The notes beneath the pieces were generated by a model. That model worked only from the letters and a program-made list of their open reading frames with translations. It searched no databases and was not told where the DNA came from. A stretch of 64,000 bases of DNA from JBGSOV01 sp041738935 (lineage in GTDB: Bacteria > Patescibacteriota > Gracilibacteria > CAIRYL01 > GCA-016699755): assembly GCA_041738935.1 (NCBI GenBank), contig JBGSOV010000020.1, forward strand, positions 1 through 64,000. Direction: 5' to 3'. Made by a program: the position numbers and the translations under genes. This document shows, one piece after another, positions 1 through 9,171 of the stretch (positions are counted from its first letter, which is position 1; each line of letters begins with the position of its first letter).

Positions 1-151
1 AGTCCTTAACCTTTAATGTCGATTCATTTATCACCTTTATGAGGAACTCCCTTGAGCCATTAGTGCACAGAAAGAAAAAGCCTCCTGATCAGCTCTCTCT
101 TTTGTCTTGGAGGCAGGCGGGAAAAGTGGGGATAATTTAGTCAAAATAAAA

Positions 152-180
152 TTGACATTTAAATATATATATTATAAAAG
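152..180 (+). promoter_or_regulatory. Probable promoter of the TerB-subtilase operon
   Basis: TTGACA at 152-157 is followed after 17 bp by TAAAAG at 175-180, with an alternative -10 TATAAA at 173-178 (15 bp spacer). The stretch is strongly AT-rich and lies just before the ATG at 202, so it probably drives the four-gene set up to 6245. Bases 1-150 hold no gene that I can support. Confidence 0.55.
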
Positions 181-201
181 GGTATCTATTTATTTATTCT
201 A

Positions 202-843
202 ATGAATTGGAATGTTACGCAAATAAATTTATCTCAAGATGAACTTTCTCGTCTTGTAATAGCTTATGGCAGAATATTAGCTCTTTTTGTTCGTGCTGAT
301 GGTCAATTACAGCCAGAAGAAAAAGCAATACTCAAGTCACTTATATTTCGAACTGGATATACTGAAGATGAATGTGAGCAGCTGAATTTTGGGCATGCTC
401 CTGGAGATAATCAGGAGAAATATTTAGTAGTCTCACAAATTGAGAACATCATATTATATGAGTTGAGTAGAGTTTTTAAGAGTTACTGGGGTCATGTGAA
501 CAACAATGCATTAAAGAAGGTAATATTTTCCGAGCAAAAGAAAATCCTTATCGAGTCAATTCAGACAATTCAAGAGGTTATCCATACACCCAAGATGCCC
601 TTTGGAGGCGAAAGAGTAGATGCACTTTTGTCTGTATTATATTCATATTGTCATTGCATATCAAAGGCGGCAAGGGTGGGCATATTTGGCAATCGTATAT
701 CATCAGAAGAAAAAGAGCTACTCGAAGTATTTTGTAATGTGCTCAGTAAAAATCATGATGAAATCGAAAACTTTATACTAAATAATGTTATTCATGGGCA
801 AATGAATCGCCCGTCTTTTTCTTTTCCTCATGGTTATGAATAA
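202..843 (+). CDS. TerB-like domain protein
   Basis: A 213-residue, mostly helical protein. Residues about 27-49 carry the acidic pattern ADGQLQPEEKAIL, and about 165-185 a second similar segment (ISSEEKELLEVF). This paired D/EE helix pattern is typical of TerB-like domains, which occur in tellurite-resistance, stress and anti-phage gene sets; their biochemistry is poorly known. There is no signal peptide or membrane segment, so it should be cytosolic. It is first in a tight co-directional set with a lipoprotein, a coiled-coil membrane protein and a subtilase-nuclease, and overlaps the next gene by a few bases. No clear ribosome-binding site precedes the ATG. The TerB assignment is from pattern only; the remainder of the protein is not recognised. 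Confidence 0.6.
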   Translation: MNWNVTQINLSQDELSRLVIAYGRILALFVRADGQLQPEEKAILKSLIFRTGYTEDECEQLNFGHAPGDNQEKYLVVSQIENIILYELSRVFKSYWGHVNNNALKKVIFSEQKKILIESIQTIQEVIHTPKMPFGGERVDALLSVLYSYCHCISKAARVGIFGNRISSEEKELLEVFCNVLSKNHDEIENFILNNVIHGQMNRPSFSFPHGYE

Positions 844-2038
844 AATAAGCTTTATCGTCCTCATCGCGTTTTCATTCGCAGGATGTACCGTGGTATCGAA
901 CACTACTTCATCAGATAATTTAGTAGGATTTACTACAGAGTTTCTTGAGTGTACTTCTGATGACCTCGATATCACAAAGTGTAGTAAAAGTACTGAACCA
1001 GATAAATTTGGAATATTTCAAATTAAAAATGGTACTGAGGAAAATACGGAAAAAGTACTTGATGAGCTTTGTAAGAAAAGTTCGAGCCTTAAAATCGATC
1101 AAGAAAAGATTAATCCACTTCTACAAGACAACTTTTCCGCAAAAGTAACTCGTCTCGAGGGAGTAGTGACACAGAATGGTCGTGAACTTAATGAAATTGT
1201 CTTGGAGATAAACAAACCGAATGATCTTGCCACTACGAGACACCAAGTTTTTTATGACCTTACATTTTATGATCCTGACAATCAAACAATAGAAAAAACA
1301 ATCCAGGAGAATAGATTGCAATTATTAAAAAATCACATTTCTAAACTGCCCCTTAAAAGAGGTGATCAATTTATTATCTACTTGTTTGGTACAAGTGATT
1401 ATGGGGATCCGGCATTAGGAAAAAAGAATGAGGTATTACAAAAAAAGCAGACTTATATTTTAGCTGATGGGAAAAATATAACCTACCGTTATGAATGCAA
1501 TGAAAACAAACGGAAAATGACTCGTGAAATATCAATACACAAAATGGAATCAGTAAAACCTATGTCTTCTCAACCTGATGACATAATCATAATTCCAGAC
1601 GCATCAGAGCTAATCAGCCGTGTGACAAAATTAATAGAAGATTCGTATGGTGAGTATAGTAGAGGATCATACCTTGTGGAGGCACTACATAACAGCGATT
1701 TCTTAGAAGAACAGCAAGAAGAAGGTGGCTCGTCAGCAATATTTAGCGATTTTGCTTTCAATCTGCACCCGACTATGATGAATACATTTAAAATACCGCA
1801 AGACGATGGTCACAAATATAATTTTCCGCCATCAGATGACTCACTTCGCAAAAACAATAGTTGGTATGAATTATTTTACAAAAAAAATATAGCCAGCAGA
1901 CTTGATAAAAAATGTCCAAACAATAATACGGTGCAAATGTATGGGATACGCGATAACGATGACATTTATGAACAATCTTACATAAAGGATTTTTATTCCA
2001 ATATACTTCTTAAGAATTGCAATCTTCTTTTTCTTTAA
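836..2038 (+). CDS. Predicted lipoprotein of unknown family
   Basis: About 400 residues. The ATG at 836 is preferred to the in-frame ATG at 830 because it gives a compact lipoprotein signal: two basic/polar residues, a hydrophobic stretch, then a lipobox ending FAGC with Cys17 as the likely lipidated residue. The mature part has scattered cysteines and no domain I recognise; it should lie on the outer face of the membrane. The start overlaps the end of the TerB-like gene by 8 bp and the next gene begins 9 bp after the stop, so translation is probably coupled. Like its neighbours it is AT-rich with many ATA and AGA codons. Function unknown; a surface partner of the membrane protein and protease encoded next is an inference from operon structure. 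Confidence 0.6.
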   Translation: MNKISFIVLIAFSFAGCTVVSNTTSSDNLVGFTTEFLECTSDDLDITKCSKSTEPDKFGIFQIKNGTEENTEKVLDELCKKSSSLKIDQEKINPLLQDNFSAKVTRLEGVVTQNGRELNEIVLEINKPNDLATTRHQVFYDLTFYDPDNQTIEKTIQENRLQLLKNHISKLPLKRGDQFIIYLFGTSDYGDPALGKKNEVLQKKQTYILADGKNITYRYECNENKRKMTREISIHKMESVKPMSSQPDDIIIIPDASELISRVTKLIEDSYGEYSRGSYLVEALHNSDFLEEQQEEGGSSAIFSDFAFNLHPTMMNTFKIPQDDGHKYNFPPSDDSLRKNNSWYELFYKKNIASRLDKKCPNNNTVQMYGIRDNDDIYEQSYIKDFYSNILLKNCNLLFL

Positions 2039-2047
2039 AAAAATCCC

Positions 2048-3859
2048 ATGACCGAAATACTGAAAAATATACGGACAATTGCTGAAAACGAAGTATATGC
2101 AAACCTTGTCGGTAAAAAAGAATCATCTAAAGAACACTTAGACAGCGCAACCGAAGAGGTTCTCGATAATATTCTTGCTAATAATAGACGAGATCTCAAT
2201 CAAAAAATTAAGACATATCACAATGTCCAGACCAGTATAGAGGAGCGGATAAAATTGATTCAAGAGAAATTCATGAATCTCAGAGGAGATAAATCAGAGT
2301 TCAGTGGACTCTTAAGAGAAAAGTTTATACAACTTAAGGGAGAAATTGAGAGGGCAAGAAATTCATTCACGCTTGCGAATGAAACACTTTTGGGTGACTA
2401 TCATGGTCTTCAGTCGTTAGGGAATCAGTTGAAAGAATGCAACACCGAGATGATAGAGATACTTCGAAAACTAAACGAAATCGAAATAGCTGCTGCAGAA
2501 AAGCTAAGAAATTCTGCGGAAAAAGAAAGGAAAATGGCAGCCAAGATAATAAAAAAATATACAGACGAAGCAGATAAGAAGATTATCGCTGGTCAAAATA
2601 AACTTCTTTTAGAAAGTGATAAAGAGGCAAAGGATTCTATAGATAAAATTCAGAAAATTATTTCTCAGTCCGGGGAAAGGGAGAGATTCTTTGAGGAAGT
2701 TAAGGATATTCATAGAAAAGTACTTGAACCTCTGACCATGGCGATTATGCCGTGGCTCTCCCTCCTCAATAATGGAGGGACATTAAGCACCTCAGTATTC
2801 ATGAGATATGCGAGTATTCTATTATTAGTGTTAGGGATAACGGTAATAGATTATATGTTTATACAAGATATTATTATAAAAGAATTTGATCTTGGTACAT
2901 ATTACAAACAAGGAAAATTGGATTCAGGACAATGGATTACCATTTATGTTATACCTATTCTATTTTCGGCGGGACTTATTCTCATGAAAAGTATTATTAG
3001 TTCGATTGGAAATGAGCAAAAGTTTCCTAATTACATCCGGACTATAATCAGTGCTCTCTATTGGATTGTTCTTGCCTTACTTGTTGTTTCCGTCTTTATC
3101 ACTGGCACTGATGGGCTACATACTATTAAGCTAGCAAACGATGTTTCATTATATGATTTCGTTACCAGGATTGTGATTTTCTTTATGTTTATCCCACTTA
3201 CTGTTGCCCTTATATCCCATTACTTTATTTGGAGAGAATTTACATATTTTATCACCTCATTGTTCCATTTTTTTCTTCGGTTGATCCTCTTGCCACTAAC
3301 CATAGTAGTTGCTCCATTTTTATTTTTTGGATATCTGATGATACGCTATGGTCAAAAAAACATATTCGAAAACCCAGCATGGACTCATCACATAAGTGAT
3401 TTGAAAAAAAGTTTAAAAGCAATTCGGAGAAACCCTTGCGTAACAAATGTTAAAGTACCTATTGCTGATATGTGCTTGTATATACCTGCACTCGATGAGA
3501 AAGCGCTTTCAAATATCAATTCTATCGATAGGGTTGTGTCAGAAAACATTAGACAATTGAAAATGATTCCGAAAAAAATAAAACAAGATTTGCAAAATAT
3601 TCAAAAGGTGATAAGTAAGGGGGTTCCGCTGATTAAAATGCAAATCAATGAATATATACATCTGGAAAATTCGATGTTTAATGAGAAAAATATAAAATCC
3701 GCTGAAATCGATAAAATTGAAGAGCAGGAACTTATTCCGCTTCGCTCAGACCTAAAAGAGTCACGAATAAATGAAAAGAACGCGCGAGACAACTATGCAA
3801 AAATGGAATCTGAAGCAAAAACAGGAGCCAGCATCGCATTGAAAAAATTGAAAGAATAG
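2048..3859 (+). CDS. Coiled-coil multi-pass membrane protein, unknown family
   Basis: A 603-residue protein in three parts. Residues about 40-240 are charged and heptad-like (predicted coiled coil, rich in Lys/Glu). Residues about 253-433 hold around five hydrophobic segments (approximately 253-275, 296-317, 331-356, 368-395, 401-433). Residues about 490-600 are again charged and coiled-coil-like. There is no signal peptide, so both coiled-coil ends may be cytosolic if the segment count is even, or on opposite sides if odd. It lies 9 bp after the lipoprotein and 31 bp before the subtilase-nuclease. I recognise no family; the shape suggests a membrane scaffold that could link the cytosolic TerB-like protein to the surface lipoprotein and protease (inference). 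Confidence 0.6.
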   Translation: MTEILKNIRTIAENEVYANLVGKKESSKEHLDSATEEVLDNILANNRRDLNQKIKTYHNVQTSIEERIKLIQEKFMNLRGDKSEFSGLLREKFIQLKGEIERARNSFTLANETLLGDYHGLQSLGNQLKECNTEMIEILRKLNEIEIAAAEKLRNSAEKERKMAAKIIKKYTDEADKKIIAGQNKLLLESDKEAKDSIDKIQKIISQSGERERFFEEVKDIHRKVLEPLTMAIMPWLSLLNNGGTLSTSVFMRYASILLLVLGITVIDYMFIQDIIIKEFDLGTYYKQGKLDSGQWITIYVIPILFSAGLILMKSIISSIGNEQKFPNYIRTIISALYWIVLALLVVSVFITGTDGLHTIKLANDVSLYDFVTRIVIFFMFIPLTVALISHYFIWREFTYFITSLFHFFLRLILLPLTIVVAPFLFFGYLMIRYGQKNIFENPAWTHHISDLKKSLKAIRRNPCVTNVKVPIADMCLYIPALDEKALSNINSIDRVVSENIRQLKMIPKKIKQDLQNIQKVISKGVPLIKMQINEYIHLENSMFNEKNIKSAEIDKIEEQELIPLRSDLKESRINEKNARDNYAKMESEAKTGASIALKKLKE

Positions 3860-3890
3860 AGATTCTCTTAATCATTTTTGCTTACATTTC

Positions 3891-6245
3891 ATGAAGAAAA
3901 AACCAGAAAATATAATAGAATCCTTATACCCCTTGGATGACGCCTACCTTTTGCCTAAAAAGCACGACGAGAACAGAGAGTCCGGGGGAAACATAAATAA
4001 AGGTTTTGTCTCCATTGACATGGGCAATGTTCTTCGCAAATGGATACACTTATTTTTATGGTTCCTATTTCTTCTTGGTATAGCTTTAGTAATATTCTGG
4101 TTGTTTAAAACTTCAGATTGGAAGAATTATGCACTCCCGAAATGGGGACAGAATGGTACAAAACAGTCACATGAGGGAAATAGCAGAATAGGCGCAGACA
4201 ACAATAATGCTCCGATCGTGCCCTCCCCGAATGATGAAGAGCCATCTGCTAAAAACTCTACTCTACCAGCAAATCCTGAGGATCAAGATGAAGGACTGGC
4301 ACCTCAGCTGAATAAGTACATTCTTATTACTCCAATCGACGCACCACCCAGCAACGCTGTACCAGTAGGCGATATCAATAATGACGGTAAAACTGAATAC
4401 ATTTCACCTCAGGAGAGCAATCTAACACCTATAATAGATATGGGGACTTGGCTAAATAATGATATTGTTTTGCGGCTTCCTAAGCCAAATTATGAATATG
4501 ACTGTAAAGGATATCCTTCGAATTGGTGGCACGAAGCTATGAAATTTTCCGATTCAATACAGGGTAATGGCGAAGGTGTTCGCATAGTGATCATAGATAC
4601 TGGAGTAAATGAAAGTGATCCTGATATACAGAAGCTGATATACAGTACAGAAAAAAGCGGAGTGCAGATTGTCGAGTCTGATCACGCGACACAGGTTGCG
4701 AGAACGATAGGTATATTTGCTCCATTGGCAGAAATTATAAGCATTGATGCAAGTGTGGATGGACTTACAATTAATAGCTCATCTTTGGTTTATGCATTAG
4801 CCAAAGCATTGGATTTAAATTCAGATGTTGTAGTAATGAGTTTTTCTGGAGAAGAACACTCTCCTTTAGAAATAGAGTTAATGGATAAACTTATCGCCAA
4901 AGGAACTTTTATAGTAGCCGCAGCGGGAAACGAATCAAGTTATGCTCTTGGTAGATTTCCATCTGGTATCAAGGGAGTAATAACAGCAGGTGCGATTGAT
5001 AACAAAGGTGTTGCTAAATTTTCAAATTTCGGTACCGCCGTTGATGTGTACATGCCAGGTGTCTGTATTCTACCAAAAAATTCTTTGAGTAATCTTCCAC
5101 CTTTTACAGGGACGAGTGCGAGTGCACCAATGTTGGCTGGCATTCTTGCTAATCTGCTCGACACACCTTTTATTCAGGATGAGAGTAAATTTTTGGAGCC
5201 ATATAGAGAGAGTAATATACAACTTTTAAATCTTAAAAGGCTCCTTGGTGATAAGGAAGAAGAAAGAGCAAATAATACAAATACAGAGAATAATCTAGAG
5301 GCTCTTATTCAAATGGTCAATACAGGTTTTGAGGATGAACAAAATCAGCAAAATCAATTCCCATATTTATCAGATGAACAGGTGAAGCAATATACAGATA
5401 AAAAAAAGTTTTCACTTTTACATAAAGATCAGATACTTCAAGAGAGTCTTGGTATCGAAGTAAACAACACTTCGATGCACACACTTATATCAAAAGATAC
5501 GCAGATACCTGCTTCCGCAATCGGTATTTATAGAACACGAACCCCTCAGCAACAAATGATGATATTTAAAATATATGCAGGTGAAAATGACAAAACAAAA
5601 GAGAATAGATATGTTGGGGAAGTGACTCTCGAGAATATGCCTCCAGAGAAACAAATGGGAGAAAGAGTTCGTGTGGTTTTTAATCTGAGTGAAGATGGTA
5701 ATATCACTATCAATGCAAGTGACATTTTGCACCCAGAAATTAAACTGCATACACAATTCAGCTACCAGCCAAGCACAATAGAAAGAAAGAGTGAGGACAT
5801 CAATGTGCTATATGAAATATATAAATTGGATGAGCAAATTGAAAAATGCGACAAAAATATCGAGGGAGTGGAGGAGGCTATCGTCGGGCGAATAATTGAT
5901 GGCGATACCCTAGAGACTACAACTGGATCAAAAATACGATTCCTCGGTATTAATACGCCAGAAATGAGCGAAGGTAGAGATGGAGAGTATGCGAAAGAAA
6001 TCTTAGAAAAACTACTTCCACCAGAGACATCTGTTTGTCTAAAGCGTGATACGCGACAAGGAAATACAGATATCTACGGCAGACTTCTTCGTTATGTGCA
6101 CAAGAAAGAGACCGGAATTGATATTGGGTTGATAATGTTAGGCGCCGGCTTGGCAGAAGTGTATGATCGATTCGATTGCGATCGATGTGCGCAATATCAA
6201 ACCTTAGGGACAGGCTTCTTTTATGAAGGAGAAAAGTATAATTAA
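3891..6245 (+). CDS. Membrane-anchored subtilisin-like protease fused to a staphylococcal-type nuclease
   Basis: A 784-residue two-enzyme protein. Residues 1-48 are charged, about 50-72 form one membrane anchor, and about 90-150 are low-complexity linker. A Ca-binding-like DINNDGKTE loop starts at Asp161. The S8 peptidase domain (about 225-430) shows Asp236 (IIDTG), His265 (DHATQVA), the oxyanion Asn347 (AAGNES) and Ser409 (GTSASAP), so the triad is complete although the usual Gly after His is Ala. From about residue 660 a staphylococcal nuclease-like domain follows: DGDT loop, Arg683, Glu691 (GINTPE) and Arg731 (YGRL); the metal ligand equivalent to Asp40 is Asn688. The anchor orientation should put both enzymes outside the cell. 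It closes the four-gene set. Such a fusion is unusual; target proteins or nucleic acids are unknown. Confidence 0.8.
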   Translation: MKKKPENIIESLYPLDDAYLLPKKHDENRESGGNINKGFVSIDMGNVLRKWIHLFLWFLFLLGIALVIFWLFKTSDWKNYALPKWGQNGTKQSHEGNSRIGADNNNAPIVPSPNDEEPSAKNSTLPANPEDQDEGLAPQLNKYILITPIDAPPSNAVPVGDINNDGKTEYISPQESNLTPIIDMGTWLNNDIVLRLPKPNYEYDCKGYPSNWWHEAMKFSDSIQGNGEGVRIVIIDTGVNESDPDIQKLIYSTEKSGVQIVESDHATQVARTIGIFAPLAEIISIDASVDGLTINSSSLVYALAKALDLNSDVVVMSFSGEEHSPLEIELMDKLIAKGTFIVAAAGNESSYALGRFPSGIKGVITAGAIDNKGVAKFSNFGTAVDVYMPGVCILPKNSLSNLPPFTGTSASAPMLAGILANLLDTPFIQDESKFLEPYRESNIQLLNLKRLLGDKEEERANNTNTENNLEALIQMVNTGFEDEQNQQNQFPYLSDEQVKQYTDKKKFSLLHKDQILQESLGIEVNNTSMHTLISKDTQIPASAIGIYRTRTPQQQMMIFKIYAGENDKTKENRYVGEVTLENMPPEKQMGERVRVVFNLSEDGNITINASDILHPEIKLHTQFSYQPSTIERKSEDINVLYEIYKLDEQIEKCDKNIEGVEEAIVGRIIDGDTLETTTGSKIRFLGINTPEMSEGRDGEYAKEILEKLLPPETSVCLKRDTRQGNTDIYGRLLRYVHKKETGIDIGLIMLGAGLAEVYDRFDCDRCAQYQTLGTGFFYEGEKYN

Positions 6246-6573
6246 CGCGTGAAAAATCTAGAAGCACTTACTAAAAATTGGTGCGCAGATTTTCTAAAGG
6301 TCGCCCAAGACCCACACAGACATTAGGGGCAAGCGACGACTGTTTTTGCGTTTGGTTCGTTCAAGGTAGATACTAATTGCTTTGGCAGTATGGTGCAGCA
6401 ATTTATGATTAATTTTCGAGTTAATGATCTAGGCTGTTGAGCAGCAGATTCTAAAATTTCTGCAGAATATTCAACATTTTGTCATAAAGATTTTGATCTT
6501 TATAGTTCCATCTGAATTCATATTCTTTGAGATGAAGATTGAATCATAGAAAGCAGCCAGATCGTAGATATTT
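6246..6573. other. Intergenic stretch without a supported gene
   Basis: A 328-bp gap between the end of the subtilase-nuclease gene and the convergent C39-like peptidase gene. A frame opening with GTG at 6249 is interrupted by TAG at 6324 and a later TGA but otherwise runs on, which could be a decayed 3' remnant; I do not call it. No convincing terminator, RNA or repeat was seen. It marks the boundary between the AT-rich first 6.2 kb and the more typical sequence that follows. Confidence 0.4.
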
Positions 6574-7536
6574 TTAATTTCCCAACACGAGCATCCTCTT
6601 CGCGCCTTCGCGAATTGATTCTTTCGCACCTGTCCAGTCGTGGATCACATTTACAAGTAGGTTCTGGTCATAACGATAGCCAGCACCGCGCTTGGTACCA
6701 GGGTCATTGGTGATAAATTCGTTCCCTTCGTAGCCGATAATAACGAGCATGTGATACGGAGGCCCAGCACCGTTAAAATACGGATTGCCAAGTAGTTGAC
6801 CCGCTGCCGGAATAATTACTGGATAGCCTGCGGCAAGCAGATATTTGATATTCTGTGCAGTAACAGCATCATCACTGTAGACCTTGGTTTTGAGGTTATA
6901 AAATTTTTCTGCCACGCTCGCTGCCTGTTCGGTGGTTGTATCAATCGGCAAGCCTTCGGCAGCGACTTCTTGGGTCAATGCCAGAATGCGCTCGGTAGCA
7001 GAATCGGCGTCCAAGCTCCCGCCTCGCAAAAAGCGCTCGACCATCACAACAGAGGTTTCTTCGCAGGCTTCATTAAACGGTGGATCCCAATTTGCAGTCG
7101 GTGCCTGCGGTGTAAATGGCACGTCGAGAACGACTTTTGTTGGTAAATTATTTTTTTGCGCAGAAGTCAACGGGTCAAATTTGTCGCTGTCTGATGTGGT
7201 TGTTTCTGTTGGTTCCGGCTCATTTGATGCTGAGGCGAGTGGTGATTCGGTTATTTCTGGTAATGGAGATGCTGATTTTGGAGAAGATTCTAAAGCAGGC
7301 GAAGGAGAAGTGGCTTCTTGTCGCGCGCCAAAATAAACGGCGTTTTTATCTGTTACACATTTTGGTAAATCCCCTCCGGTAACGGCAAAACCGGCATCGA
7401 CACAATTTTCAAAACTATCAATGGTATCAAAATTAAACATATCTACGATTTTTAGTTTTTGTTCCTCAGGCAAGACAGCATAGGCTGCACCGCCAAGAAG
7501 AATGAAAAGAGCAACGATGAATAAGACAGGTTTCAT
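6574..7536 (-). CDS. C39-like family cysteine peptidase, secreted or membrane-anchored
   Basis: A 320-residue protein. Residues 1-21 form a signal peptide or anchor, about 70-130 a Ser/Pro/Thr/Glu-rich linker, and about 135-320 a papain-fold domain of the peptidase C39-like type. The domain opens with the typical LDVPFTPQAP segment, has the nucleophile Cys158 (NEACEETS), His262 (PPYHMLVIIGY) and Asp278 (ITNDPGT), the three catalytic positions expected. Members are common as exported proteins in CPR genomes; substrates are mostly unknown, and cell-wall or protein turnover outside the membrane is inferred. The gene stands alone: the upstream 7537-7695 region separates it from a divergent DUF2797 gene. 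Confidence 0.75.
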   Translation of the reverse strand: MKPVLFIVALFILLGGAAYAVLPEEQKLKIVDMFNFDTIDSFENCVDAGFAVTGGDLPKCVTDKNAVYFGARQEATSPSPALESSPKSASPLPEITESPLASASNEPEPTETTTSDSDKFDPLTSAQKNNLPTKVVLDVPFTPQAPTANWDPPFNEACEETSVVMVERFLRGGSLDADSATERILALTQEVAAEGLPIDTTTEQAASVAEKFYNLKTKVYSDDAVTAQNIKYLLAAGYPVIIPAAGQLLGNPYFNGAGPPYHMLVIIGYEGNEFITNDPGTKRGAGYRYDQNLLVNVIHDWTGAKESIREGAKRMLVLGN

Positions 7537-7695
7537 ATTTAGTGGCTAAGGCATGAGCATTTTTCATATTCGAAGAGGAAAAAGCAACACAAAATGTTCC
7601 GTCCGAATGACAAGTCAAAAGTCCTGCAAGCGCGTTGCGAGAATAGGGAGAAATTTGTAGACTACGACAGAACTATTCCTCTTCTCACTTGATGT

Positions 7696-8595
7696 ATGCC
7701 AGAACGGATTTTTGAATTTCGTTGGAAAGACGAGTCTTCACCGTATTTTAGAATTGCTCATGACAATCATATCAGTGAGCATATGCTGCCATTTGGTAGC
7801 GAAATTTGCTTAGAAGTCGTCGATGGTCCGGTGTGTATGGGGTATGAAAAATTGGATGGCTGGCATCCTTGTGTCGCAGGCGCGAAAGGCGTGCGCAAAT
7901 GCGAAGAATGCAAACGCCAAGAAGGCATGCCGATTGCACAATATTGTGATGGTTTTAACACCGAAATGTTTTCTGGTGAAGAGCTCGAAAGCCTCAGCGC
8001 GCCGCATTATGTCTATTTTGCTCTTTTTGACAAAGGGCTTGTCAAAGTCGGAGTTTCTGGATCGTCGCGCGGTTTTTTGCGACAAATCGAACAGGGAACG
8101 CAATTTGCTCTCATAATCGCTGATGGCATGTGGGGAATCCCCGCTCGACAAATGGAAACCACGATTCGTCGCGCTGGTGTTGTCGATAAGATTCAGGTTT
8201 CACAAAAGAAAGATCTTGTGTTTCCGGATATAACCGCAAGTGCAGCTCACAAAGAATTACTCGAATTGGCAGAACGGTATCTGCCGGGGGTGCTCGCAAT
8301 CTATCCGCAGTTTGAACAGTTTGTGAAATACCCACCCCAGTTTTTAGAATTTGAGTCTTTTTATCATTTGCAGGATGCGCTCGATATTCGAAAACCACTT
8401 CATGATCCCACACTCGAAATCGGTGAATATGTCTCTGGCACGCTTGTTGCGGTCAAAGGACCATTTTTGGTAATTGAAACCGACAGCGAAAAAGTTTTGC
8501 TGGACGCCAAACGACTCAAGGGGAATCTCGTTGATTTTTCCGCCAAACCGGTTGGTCTCAAAAAAGACGAAGCTTTTCAAAGTGCTTTATTTTAA
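7696..8595 (+). CDS. DUF2797 family protein
   Basis: A 299-residue cytosolic protein. A zinc-finger-like set Cys59, Cys69, Cys72 and Cys84 precedes a segment at about 104-141 (HYVYFALF, then KVGVS, R and IEQGTQFAL) that resembles DUF2797 proteins, whose core is related to GIY-YIG-type folds. Function of the family is not established; a nucleic-acid role is only a guess from the zinc finger and fold. It is followed 12 bp later by riboflavin synthase on the same strand, so the two may be co-transcribed with the fusion gene after that. There is no Shine-Dalgarno motif before the ATG, only a pyrimidine-rich stretch. Confidence 0.65.
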   Translation: MPERIFEFRWKDESSPYFRIAHDNHISEHMLPFGSEICLEVVDGPVCMGYEKLDGWHPCVAGAKGVRKCEECKRQEGMPIAQYCDGFNTEMFSGEELESLSAPHYVYFALFDKGLVKVGVSGSSRGFLRQIEQGTQFALIIADGMWGIPARQMETTIRRAGVVDKIQVSQKKDLVFPDITASAAHKELLELAERYLPGVLAIYPQFEQFVKYPPQFLEFESFYHLQDALDIRKPLHDPTLEIGEYVSGTLVAVKGPFLVIETDSEKVLLDAKRLKGNLVDFSAKPVGLKKDEAFQSALF

Positions 8596-8607
8596 ATAAA
8601 TCTTCTC

Positions 8608-9171
8608 ATGTTTACCGGAATTATTGAGGCAACGGCAAAGGTAATTGAGCGAACCAAAAACGGGTTTGTTTTGAGTCGACCCAAGTTTTTTGACGAATTG
8701 CAAATCGGACAATCGATCGCTTGTAATGGCGCCTGTCTCACGCTGACAACGTTTGATAAAGCGACAATGCATTTTGACATCATTCCCGAGACGTTTGCTC
8801 GCACTAATCTTAATGAGAGCAAAGCGATAAATCTCGAGCGCGCACTGGCAGCGAACGGAAGATTTGAGGGACATATTGTCCTCGGGCACATCGACACCAC
8901 AACTCAATTGCTTGAAAAAAAACCAGAAGGCGCTGGCGAGCGTATGCGGTTTGCCATTCCTGAAGTAATTGCAGATTATATCGTGACAAAAGGTTCGATT
9001 ACGATAAACGGCGTATCCCTGACGATTGCCGCTTGTGAAAGTGATAGTTTTGAAATCGCGCTCATTCCTACCACACTCGAATTGACAAATCTCGGAAAGC
9101 TGCAAGTCGGCGATTCTATGAATATCGAAGCGGATTATTTTGCCAAGCTTTTGCACAAATGGCATTCGTAA
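8608..9171 (+). CDS. ribE: Riboflavin synthase, alpha chain
   Basis: A 187-residue enzyme that converts two 6,7-dimethyl-8-ribityllumazine molecules into riboflavin and a pyrimidine that is recycled, the last step of riboflavin synthesis. It opens with the hallmark MFTGIIE and shows the two homologous lumazine-binding halves (about 1-87 and 88-187), the second containing GSITINGVSLT. It is somewhat shorter than the usual 200-215 residues. No other riboflavin gene is in the window. The stop overlaps the start of the next gene by 13 bp, suggesting coupled translation. Confident from the motifs and repeat structure. Confidence 0.9.
   Translation: MFTGIIEATAKVIERTKNGFVLSRPKFFDELQIGQSIACNGACLTLTTFDKATMHFDIIPETFARTNLNESKAINLERALAANGRFEGHIVLGHIDTTTQLLEKKPEGAGERMRFAIPEVIADYIVTKGSITINGVSLTIAACESDSFEIALIPTTLELTNLGKLQVGDSMNIEADYFAKLLHKWHS

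Noticed and set aside
80..114. GCCTCC...GGAGGC hairpin near the window start
   Set aside because: The 6-bp stem has a 23-nt loop and no T-run; it is likely chance.
6249..6500. A GTG-started frame continuing past a TAG at 6324 as a possible broken gene
   Set aside because: Only 25 codons before the first stop and no recognisable similarity; not enough to call a pseudogene.
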